From: an uncultured Mycoplasma sp.
GTDB lineage: Bacteria > Bacillota_I > Bacilli_A > RF39 > UBA660
DNA: 8,639 nucleotides
Assembly (NCBI GenBank): GCA_947388575.1
Contig: CANDSI010000033.1
Coordinates: forward strand, 1 to 8,639
Direction: 5' to 3'
The notes under the pieces are model-generated. The model was not told the DNA's origin. It made no database searches and saw nothing but the letters and a program-made list of their open reading frames with translations. Shown here piece by piece: positions 1-5,262 of the stretch. Both the position numbers and the translations under genes were made by a program. Every line of letters starts with the position of its first letter. The first letter of the stretch is position 1.

Positions 1-90
1 TCCTTTTTGAATACAATTTCTTAAATCAACTGATATAATTCTATTTTTATAAACACAATGAAAATTATTTTCTACAATATAAACAATCAT
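1..90 (-). CDS. Hypothetical protein, N-terminal fragment (runs off the left edge)
   Basis: An open frame starts with ATG at 90-88 and stays open for 30 codons to the window edge. It begins MIVYIVENNFHC. The start lies only four bases after the spoIIID stop codon, and the preceding GGTGAT, formed by the last spoIIID codon and its stop, matches the 3' part of the anti-Shine-Dalgarno complement at suitable spacing. This suggests translational coupling to spoIIID in one operon. In Bacillus subtilis the gene after spoIIID is mbl, but these residues do not look like the start of an MreB/Mbl protein. The visible part is too short to identify; it has no obvious signal peptide or membrane segment. 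Confidence 0.5.
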   Translation of the reverse strand, partial: MIVYIVENNFHCVYKNRIISVDLRNCIQKG

Positions 91-94
91 TAAA

Positions 95-325
95 TCACCC
101 ATTAAATTTCTTTTTTGTTGCTAATCCCCCATTTATATGTCTAATTTTATTATGTTCTAAAAAGATTTTTTTAATCTTTAAATATTTATTAAAATCAATA
201 TATTTAAGGTTTTCCATATGTCTATGTAAAGCAGATTTAGAAATATTAAAATAACTAGCCGCCTCTCTAATGGTAACATTAGTTACCAAAATATAATTTG
301 CTTCATTCAAAATATTATTACACAT
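95..325 (-). CDS. spoIIID: Sporulation transcriptional regulator SpoIIID
   Basis: SpoIIID is a small DNA-binding protein that activates and represses many sigma-E genes in the mother cell during sporulation. The product is 76 residues, against about 93 in Bacillus subtilis; the missing part is mostly the C-terminal tail. A helix-turn-helix lies at about residues 18-40 (TIREAASYF, then NISKSALHRHM), aligning with the B. subtilis segment around VSKSTVHKDL. The family hallmark, a basic tail of the type RHxxGGxATKxKF, is present at residues 62-74. The start ATG is preceded by GGGTGGG with short spacing, and that site is inside a hairpin (328-364). The gene follows spoIIQ by 46 bases and precedes a frame starting four bases later. 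The order spoIID-spoIIQ-spoIIID supports the call. Confidence 0.93.
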   Translation of the reverse strand: MCNNILNEANYILVTNVTIREAASYFNISKSALHRHMENLKYIDFNKYLKIKKIFLEHNKIRHINGGLATKKKFNG

Positions 326-327
326 AA

Positions 328-364
328 AAACCCACCCAATAAAAACTATGTTAAAGGTGAGTTT
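328..364 (-). promoter_or_regulatory. Hairpin sequestering the spoIIID ribosome binding site
   Basis: Read on the minus strand, AAACTCACC (364-356) pairs with GGTGGGTTT (336-328): nine base pairs including one G-T wobble, with a loop of about 19 bases that one further wobble (355-337) can shorten to 17. The 3' arm contains the GGTGGG that serves as the spoIIID ribosome binding site; the start codon follows two bases after the stem. The 5' arm begins seven bases after the spoIIQ stop codon, so a ribosome ending spoIIQ would cover it. A five-T run (330-326), three of which are in the stem, makes it a weak terminator candidate as well. Pairing is seen directly; function is inferred. Confidence 0.5.
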
Positions 365-371
365 AATATCA

Positions 372-1001
372 CTAATTTAAAGTAGTTGCATCCACATCAT
401 AAATAGATTCTGGATTAACTAAAGCTCCATTATAATAAGCTTCAAAAAGCAAATTATTTTTATTTTCAGTTATGTTATTAGCACCACTTACACCAATAGT
501 TTGTCCTTGTATTAACATATCTCCTACTTTAACTTTTACTTCTCCTAAACTATAATAAATTGTTCTAAGATTAGTATTATGTTCTATTTCCACTACATTA
601 CCAAGTATATCATCAGCACGTACATTTATAACTTTTCCACTCAGAACAGCTATAGCATCAAAAGTTTCATTATCTTTATAAAGAATACCTGTATTTTTCA
701 TATAAGTATTCTGAAAATAAATAAGTGAATTCTCTTGCTTATCTGCTTCTGAATTTACATCATAGAAATACTTATCAACACTAACTGTTTCACTATTATA
801 AGGTCTAGAAATAATTGGCACATCATTAGGTTCACTTATAACTGTTTGAGTATCTCTTGTGATAATCCCAATTGAATATAAATAATCAGGATTAGATTTC
901 ATCATACTACTTACTAAACTAACTGCTCCAAACACTAACATTAAAATAATTACATACAATGTAGGTAATACATAACCTTTAAGTTTTTTTTGTTTCAACA
1001 C
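372..1001 (-). CDS. spoIIQ: Stage II sporulation protein Q, degenerate LytM/M23 domain
   Basis: SpoIIQ is a forespore membrane protein whose extracellular LytM domain binds SpoIIIAH across the intermembrane space and supports engulfment and the feeding channel. From the GTG at 1001-999 the product is 209 residues (212 from the ATG at 1010). A basic N-terminus is followed by one membrane segment at about residues 10-32, then a LytM-like beta domain from about 103, with the typical H141-centred strand and VKVGDMLIQGQTIGVSG near 159-173. The zinc ligands of active M23 peptidases are absent: the HTGID position reads NTGIL (103-107) and the HLHFE position reads NLLFE (183-187). The protein is therefore probably structural, as in B. 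subtilis. The ATG at 1010 directly abuts AGAGG with no spacer; the GTG at 1001 has nine bases, so I prefer it. Confidence 0.88.
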   Translation of the reverse strand: MLKQKKLKGYVLPTLYVIILMLVFGAVSLVSSMMKSNPDYLYSIGIITRDTQTVISEPNDVPIISRPYNSETVSVDKYFYDVNSEADKQENSLIYFQNTYMKNTGILYKDNETFDAIAVLSGKVINVRADDILGNVVEIEHNTNLRTIYYSLGEVKVKVGDMLIQGQTIGVSGANNITENKNNLLFEAYYNGALVNPESIYDVDATTLN

Positions 1002-1103
1002 ATTCACCATCCTCTAATAATAAAGTGAACAAGTTTTAAAAAAATATACAAATTAAACATAAAACAATTAAAAAAACTGTAATATTTTCTAAAAAGTTAT
1101 AAT

Positions 1104-1131
1104 ACTAGACAAAATATGACAATTTATGACT
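1104..1131. repeat. Three 10-bp-phased GAC repeats upstream of spoIIQ
   Basis: On the plus strand CTAGACA (1105-1111), TATGACA (1115-1121) and TATGACT (1125-1131) repeat at exactly 10 bp. The segment 1104-1122 matches 4280-4298 upstream of spo0A at 17 of 19 positions, including the 11-mer ACTAGACAAAA. The spo0A copy lies in the same 10-bp phase as two perfect Spo0A boxes, so this may be a weak Spo0A-binding array. On the minus strand TTGTCA (1122-1117) and TATAAC (1101-1096) with a 15-bp gap form a poor sigma-A promoter candidate in the same place. No convincing sigma-F promoter was found in 1011-1165. Confidence 0.4.
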
Positions 1132-1160
1132 TAATCCTTATTAAGTATAGTAATTTAAAA

Positions 1161-1190
1161 AGAAAAAAATACTACTCAAAGTAATATTTT
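1161..1190 (-). terminator. Rho-independent terminator after spoIID
   Basis: On the minus strand an 11-bp stem with one G-T wobble (arms 1190-1180 and 1176-1166) and a three-base loop is followed by a T-rich run interrupted by one C. It begins immediately after the spoIID stop codon and separates spoIID from spoIIQ transcription. Confidence 0.75.
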
Positions 1191-2159
1191 TTATAAATTA
1201 GATATTTCAGTATTTTGATAATAATGTTTTAAAATATTATCATAAGTATAACCTTCCCGAGCCATACCTTGAGCTCCATATTGACTCATACCAACACCAT
1301 GTCCAAACCCAAGTGTTTTAATTATAACATTATCTCCACTAACACTTATCTCAAAATCATGTGATTTTAACCCAAGTTTATTAAAAACTTCTCTTCCACT
1401 AAAAGTTTTACCATTTATGGTAATATTTCTTACATAATGATTAGTATCTCTAGATACATTAGTTATATTAATTACATCACAGCTTATTCCTAACTTACTA
1501 CAGAAATTAGCTTTTATCATAGTTCTAGTTGAGCTATAAGAACTATAATTTCTATCCCATTTTGAATCAACACTAACTAAATAAGATTTATTTTCATTAA
1601 AAACATTAGTAGCATTATCTGTATATCCATTAGATATAGCAAAATAATAAGCAATTATAAGATTATCATTATAAGTTATAACTTGACCTTTTGTCGCATC
1701 CACTGCACTTTTAACTCTATTATAATAGTAATCAAAATCATTACCCCATTTACTTTTCATTTGTTCTACACTTAAATACACTTGATCGTTAATAGTTGTA
1801 CTAAGTACATAATTATTTAAATTTTTCATTTTATACATAGCATAAGTACGACTAGCTACCGCTTGTGCTTTTAAAGCTTCCATATTAAAGGAAGCAGGCA
1901 TTTCTCCAGCGACTACTCCAATAATATATTCTTCTAAATCTAGCGTATATGGATTGCTTTTATCTTTATTATTGCTAATTAAAACTGTTGGTTTAGAATC
2001 CTCAATAACTATTTTAGGCTCTTCTTCATTTTTAACTGGTATCTCTAAACTAATATTTTCCAAAGTATTACCTTTTAAAACAGTTTCTGTTTCATTATCA
2101 TAAGTAACTATGGTAATTGGAACTAAAATAAGTACTACTACAACTAATAATCTATTCAT
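1191..2159 (-). CDS. spoIID: Stage II sporulation protein D, lytic transglycosylase
   Basis: SpoIID is a membrane-anchored lytic transglycosylase made in the mother cell; with SpoIIM and SpoIIP it degrades septal peptidoglycan so that the mother cell engulfs the forespore. The 322-residue product is close to the usual length of about 340. A hydrophobic anchor spans residues 3-19, followed by an acidic linker to about residue 70. The SpoIID/LytB domain starts with EEYIIGVVAGEMPASF (76-91), containing the presumed catalytic Glu86, then EALKAQAVASRTYA (94-107) and the C-terminal GFGHGVGMSQYGAQGMA (284-300). The start ATG is preceded by AGGAG with six bases between, and by a sigma-E-like promoter, fitting mother-cell expression. 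It lies upstream of spoIIQ, separated by a terminator, and is divergent from pgk. Confidence 0.96.
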   Translation of the reverse strand: MNRLLVVVVLILVPITIVTYDNETETVLKGNTLENISLEIPVKNEEEPKIVIEDSKPTVLISNNKDKSNPYTLDLEEYIIGVVAGEMPASFNMEALKAQAVASRTYAMYKMKNLNNYVLSTTINDQVYLSVEQMKSKWGNDFDYYYNRVKSAVDATKGQVITYNDNLIIAYYFAISNGYTDNATNVFNENKSYLVSVDSKWDRNYSSYSSTRTMIKANFCSKLGISCDVINITNVSRDTNHYVRNITINGKTFSGREVFNKLGLKSHDFEISVSGDNVIIKTLGFGHGVGMSQYGAQGMAREGYTYDNILKHYYQNTEISNL

Positions 2160-2177
2160 AACAGTCTCCTCTAGCTA

Positions 2178-2206
2178 ATTATATGAAGTACTATTAAAAA
2201 ATATTT
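2178..2206 (-). promoter_or_regulatory. Sigma-E-like promoter of spoIID
   Basis: On the minus strand AAATATT (2206-2200) and CATATAAT (2185-2178) are separated by 14 bp. The Bacillus sigma-E consensus is roughly KMATATT-N14-CATAYAAT, so only the first -35 base differs. The predicted transcript start lies close to the ribosome binding site, leaving a very short leader. Confidence 0.55.
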
Positions 2207-2227
2207 ATTCAAAAACAAAACAAACTA

Positions 2228-2257
2228 TTGTAAAAAACGGCTTAATTAAGTTATAAT
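2228..2257 (+). promoter_or_regulatory. Sigma-A promoter of pgk-tpiA
   Basis: TTGTAA (2228-2233) and a perfect TATAAT (2252-2257) are separated by 18 bp, about 23 bases before the pgk start. The promoter diverges from the spoIID promoter. Confidence 0.65.
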
Positions 2258-2280
2258 AATAAAAGAATAAGAGGGATAAT

Positions 2281-3489
2281 ATGAAACAACTATTAAAAAA
2301 TATGAATATTAATAATAAACGTGTAATTTTAAGATGCGATCTAAATGTCCCTATTAAAGATGGAAATGTTTTAGATGAGACCAAAATAATAAAAAGTTTA
2401 GAAACAATAAATTATCTATTAAAAGAAAATTGTAAAATAATTATTTTAAGTCATTTAGGGCGTATTAAATCTGAAGAAGATAAAAAACAAAACTCCTTAG
2501 AACCAGTAAAAGCTAGTTTAGCAAAATTACTCAATAAAGAAATAAAATTTGCTAATGACATATTAGCACCGAGTACTAAAGAAATAGCATTAAATCTCCA
2601 ACCTGGAGAAATATTATTATTAGAAAACACTAGATTTTTAGATATTCCTAATAAATTAGAATCGACATTAAATGAAGAAACAGCAAAACAAATTGCTGAA
2701 TTAGGTGAAATATTTGTTTTAGATGCTTTTGCAAGTAGTCATAGAGCTCATACATCAGTTGTTGGAATATCTAAATTTTTACCAAGTTGTTTAGGTTTTC
2801 TTGTTGAAGCGGAACTAAACATGTTAAATAATCATTTATCTAATCCTAAAAAACCTTTCACTGTAATTATGGGAGGAGCCAAAGTAAATGATAAACTAGC
2901 AGTCATCAAAAGTTTATTAACAAAATGCGACCATTTACTATTAAGCGGTGGTATAGCCAATTCATTTTTATATGCGTTAGGTTTAAATCTGGGAGAATCT
3001 TTAAAAAATGATAATCCTGAAATAGTAAGTGAATTACAAAATTTAATGTTAACTTACAAAGAAAGGTTTGCTTTCCCTTTAGATGCGATTGTATCATCAA
3101 CATACAACAATACAACTACCATTAAAAGTATTAGCAAAATAGAAGATAATGATATTATAAAAGATATTGGGGCTAAAACTCTAACTAAATATAAAAATGT
3201 ACTAGATAGTAGTGAAACTATATTTATAAATGGCACCATGGGAGTCTATGAAGAAAAAGAATTTAAAAATGGTACAACTGAAATTTTCAATATCTTAAGT
3301 AAATATCCTGAGAAAGTAGTTATTGGTGGTGGAGACACTATTTCCGCATTAAATAATTTAGGATTTAGAGGCAAATTTGAAAATATTTCTAGTGGAGGTG
3401 GAGCAACATTAGAATTTATAGCAAATGGCACTCTTCCTGGAATAGAAGCAATAATGGAGGACGACGGCATTGAAGTACTTGATTTGTAA
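2281..3489 (+). CDS. pgk: Phosphoglycerate kinase
   Basis: This cytoplasmic glycolytic enzyme transfers phosphate from 1,3-bisphosphoglycerate to ADP, giving ATP and 3-phosphoglycerate. The 402-residue length fits the family (about 395-400). Visible signatures are RCDLNVP (18-24) with substrate-binding Asp20 and Asn22, SHLGR (57-61), ENTRF (115-119), DAFASSHRAH (148-157; usually DAFGTAHRAH), the nucleotide-site MGGAKVNDK (197-205), NGTMGVYE (317-324), IGGGDT (348-353) and SGGGATLEF (371-379). The usual Arg of the DDTRI motif (Arg38 in yeast) reads Lys35 in DETKI, a conservative change at a phosphate-binding position. GAGG six bases before the ATG fixes the start. The 3' end overlaps tpiA by 20 bases and contains its ribosome binding site, so the two are cotranscribed and probably coupled. 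Confidence 0.97.
   Translation: MKQLLKNMNINNKRVILRCDLNVPIKDGNVLDETKIIKSLETINYLLKENCKIIILSHLGRIKSEEDKKQNSLEPVKASLAKLLNKEIKFANDILAPSTKEIALNLQPGEILLLENTRFLDIPNKLESTLNEETAKQIAELGEIFVLDAFASSHRAHTSVVGISKFLPSCLGFLVEAELNMLNNHLSNPKKPFTVIMGGAKVNDKLAVIKSLLTKCDHLLLSGGIANSFLYALGLNLGESLKNDNPEIVSELQNLMLTYKERFAFPLDAIVSSTYNNTTTIKSISKIEDNDIIKDIGAKTLTKYKNVLDSSETIFINGTMGVYEEKEFKNGTTEIFNILSKYPEKVVIGGGDTISALNNLGFRGKFENISSGGGATLEFIANGTLPGIEAIMEDDGIEVLDL
3456..3460 (+). promoter_or_regulatory. Ribosome binding site deciding the tpiA TTG start
   Basis: GGAGG inside the pgk coding end lies nine bases before the TTG at 3470. The next in-frame TTG (3479) is 18 bases away, too far, and would place the catalytic Asn only four residues from the start. 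Confidence 0.7.
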
Positions 3490-4192
3490 TTTAAAAGCTC
3501 ATAAAACATATTATGAAATATCTTTATATAAAGAATCTCTAAAAGATATTAAAAGTAATAATGTAGAGCTAATTATCGCTCCTAGTATGCCCTATTTATC
3601 CCTATTTAAAAATGAAAATATAGAGTTATGTAGTCAAGATATAAATATTAATAGTGATTTATATTTAACAGGTGATACAAGTATAGAAGCATTAAAAAGT
3701 TTAGATATTAAATATGCAATTATAGGTCACTTCGAACGAAGAAAATATTATAATGAAAATCATAATATACTATTAAAAAAAATAAATATAGCCTTAAATA
3801 ATGATTTAAATGTAATATATTGTATTGGTGAGACCAAAGAAGAATATTTAAGAAAAGTTAAGCATCAAGTATTAGAACGAGATATAGCTAGAATATTAAA
3901 TAATATTCCTGAAGAAAAAATGGAAGATATTATAATCGCTTATGAACCCGCTTATTTAATTGGTAGTAATGAACCTTATGATATACCAGAAATAGAAAGT
4001 ACTATAAAATTTATTAAGAGAATAATTGAAAGCTATTATCATCATAAAGTAAGTATTATCTTTGGTGGTAACGTTAATGCATATAACATTAAAGAATTAA
4101 AAGCAATTAAAGAATTAGATGGTTATATACTAGGAAGTAGTTGTTTAAATCCAAATAACATACAAGATATATTAAATATAATTGAAAACTAA
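3470..4192 (+). CDS. tpiA: Triosephosphate isomerase (divergent)
   Basis: The enzyme interconverts dihydroxyacetone phosphate and glyceraldehyde 3-phosphate in glycolysis. The product is 240 residues, slightly shorter than the usual 250, and starts at TTG with a strong internal ribosome site. The catalytic residues are in place: Asn7 and Lys9 (CNLK, usually GNWK), His87 in IGHFERR, and Glu159 in AYEP. Several signature positions differ from the usual family sequence: GHSERR reads GHFERR (Ser to Phe88), the loop-6 segment PVWAIGTG reads PAYLIGSN, YGGSV reads FGGNV (198-202), and the second phosphate-binding GGAS reads GSSC (222-225). It overlaps pgk by 20 bases and ends at a terminator. The identity is secure, but activity may be altered or a second copy may exist elsewhere; both points are inference. 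Confidence 0.93.
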   Translation: MKYLICNLKAHKTYYEISLYKESLKDIKSNNVELIIAPSMPYLSLFKNENIELCSQDININSDLYLTGDTSIEALKSLDIKYAIIGHFERRKYYNENHNILLKKINIALNNDLNVIYCIGETKEEYLRKVKHQVLERDIARILNNIPEEKMEDIIIAYEPAYLIGSNEPYDIPEIESTIKFIKRIIESYYHHKVSIIFGGNVNAYNIKELKAIKELDGYILGSSCLNPNNIQDILNIIEN

Positions 4193-4213
4193 AATGCTTC
4201 AAAGCATTTTTTT
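4191..4213 (+). terminator. Rho-independent terminator after pgk-tpiA
   Basis: AAAATGCT (4191-4198), a TCAA loop and AGCATTTT (4203-4210) form an eight-bp stem that runs into a T tract. It overlaps the last two bases of the tpiA stop codon. Confidence 0.8.
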
Positions 4214-4250
4214 CTTTAAATAATGTAAAATTATCTGTCAGAAAACTAAT

Positions 4251-4322
4251 TTCGACAACTTTCGACATCATTTTACATAACTAGACAAAACATGTCAAAA
4301 CATTTTCTAGCTCTAATCGACA
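4251..4322 (+). promoter_or_regulatory. Spo0A-box array upstream of spo0A
   Basis: Two perfect 0A boxes (TTCGACA, the complement of TGTCGAA) occur at 4251-4257 and 4261-4267, in direct repeat at 10 bp, the spacing used by a tandem Spo0A dimer. The 10-bp phase continues in degenerate form at 4271 (TTTTACA) and 4281 (CTAGACA). TGTCAAA at 4293-4299 and ATCGACA at 4316-4322 each have one mismatch, the latter next to the -10 region. This indicates Spo0A autoregulation, as known in B. subtilis. Confidence 0.75.
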
Positions 4323-4327
4323 TATTA

Positions 4328-4336
4328 TGCTATACT
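4328..4336 (+). promoter_or_regulatory. Probable extended -10 promoter of spo0A
   Basis: TGCTATACT is an extended -10 element about 45 bases before the start codon. No good -35 hexamer is seen at normal spacing, and no clear sigma-H promoter (AGGA...GAAT type) was found. The ATCGACA Spo0A half-site at 4316-4322 lies in the -35/-10 interval. Confidence 0.45.
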
Positions 4337-4381
4337 AAGTATGCGTGTAGTAAATAAGGAAACTAAATAAAGGAGAAAGAA

Positions 4382-5155
4382 ATGGAAAATACGACAAGAA
4401 TTCTAGTAGTAGACAACAATCAAAATGTCACTAATAGAATTAAAGAGCAATTTAGTAGTCACGCAGTAATCAAAGTAGTAAAAACAATAGAGAATGGACA
4501 AGAAGCCTTGGATTACATCCTTGAAAACAAAAATGAATTTGATTGTTTAATTATGGATTTAATTCTTCCTGAAATAGATGGATTAACTATACTTGAACAA
4601 ATGAAACAAAAAAATATTAGAAAGAAAGTCATTATTCTAACAAGTTATAAAAAAGAATATACAATTAATATGACTAATAAATATGGAGTTAACTACTATA
4701 TGTTAAAGCCATTTAGTACTCTAGCTTTAGAAACTAGAATATTAGAATTAGGAGATAATAATAATATAAAAGTTAAAGCTCTAAACGACGATGAAAAAGA
4801 AGTACATGTAGCAATAAGCAAATTGTTACATCAATTAGGAATACCAAGTCATATTAAGGGTTATACATATATTAGAGAAAGTGTCTTTTTATTTTATCGA
4901 GATAGCGATTCATATGGAGGTATCACAAAAGAGATATATCCAGAAGTTGCTCTAAGATATTCAACAACTGCCTCACGTGTTGAGCGCGCTATAAGACATG
5001 CTATTGAAGTAAGTTGGGCTAGAGGCGACTATGATTTAATGGAAGAAATATTTGGCAATAGTGTAGCATTTGACAGAACGAAACCAACAAATTCTGAATT
5101 TATCGCTACTATTGCCGATAGATTAAGATTTGACAAAAAACTACTACATATTTGA
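4382..5155 (+). CDS. spo0A: Sporulation master response regulator Spo0A
   Basis: Spo0A receives phosphate from the sporulation phosphorelay or from orphan kinases, and binds 0A boxes to switch on entry into sporulation. The 257 residues (267 in B. subtilis) comprise a receiver domain at about 5-125 and a Spo0A C-terminal DNA-binding domain at about 140-257. The phospho-acceptor is Asp59 (LIMDL), with Thr87 and Lys109 (LKPF) as the other conserved receiver residues. The acidic pocket has Asp11 followed by Asn12, where B. subtilis has two Asp. The recognition helix STTASRVERAIRHAIEVSW (194-212) and KPTNSEFIA (234-242) are nearly identical to B. subtilis. AGGAG six bases before ATG supports the start. 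It is monocistronic between two terminators, preceded by its own 0A boxes. Confidence 0.98.
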   Translation: MENTTRILVVDNNQNVTNRIKEQFSSHAVIKVVKTIENGQEALDYILENKNEFDCLIMDLILPEIDGLTILEQMKQKNIRKKVIILTSYKKEYTINMTNKYGVNYYMLKPFSTLALETRILELGDNNNIKVKALNDDEKEVHVAISKLLHQLGIPSHIKGYTYIRESVFLFYRDSDSYGGITKEIYPEVALRYSTTASRVERAIRHAIEVSWARGDYDLMEEIFGNSVAFDRTKPTNSEFIATIADRLRFDKKLLHI

Positions 5156-5160
5156 AATAC

Positions 5161-5182
5161 AAGAGTGCACAGCACTCTTTTT
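5161..5182 (+). terminator. Rho-independent terminator after spo0A
   Basis: AAGAGTGC (5161-5168), an ACA loop and GCACTCTT (5172-5179) form a perfect eight-bp stem ending in a run of five T, six bases after the spo0A stop codon. Confidence 0.85.
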
Positions 5183-5207
5183 AAAACTAATAAATTAAAA
5201 ACATAAT

Positions 5208-5236
5208 TTGTACTTTTAATAAAAATATAGTATAAT
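5208..5236 (+). promoter_or_regulatory. Sigma-A promoter of gpmI
   Basis: TTGTAC (5208-5213) and perfect TATAAT (5231-5236) are separated by the optimal 17 bp, 26 bases before the gpmI start. Confidence 0.7.
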
Positions 5237-5262
5237 AAATAAGAAAAAAGGTGATTTATCTT

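Noticed and set aside
1011..1165. Sigma-F promoter for spoIIQ.
   Set aside because: GTATA and GTTTA occur on the minus strand, but no GGNAA-type -10 follows at about 15 bp, so no specific site could be supported.
2660..2671. Near-match to a Spo0A box (ATCGACA) within pgk.
   Set aside because: It is a single box with one mismatch inside coding sequence and has no partner at 10-bp spacing.
2906..3509. Three minus-strand open frames of 61-87 codons within pgk.
   Set aside because: They lie antisense to an unmistakable pgk, have no ribosome sites and no recognisable domains; they are shadow frames.
4341..4370. A nine-residue leader frame (ATG to TAA) ending exactly before the spo0A ribosome site.
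   Set aside because: It has no ribosome site, and the likely transcript start from the -10 at 4331-4336 falls at or after its ATG, so it is probably not translated.
5251..5262. Start of gpmI at the upstream GTG (5251).
   Set aside because: The GTG is part of the AAAGGTGA ribosome site for the ATG at 5263, and the extra four residues match nothing in the family.
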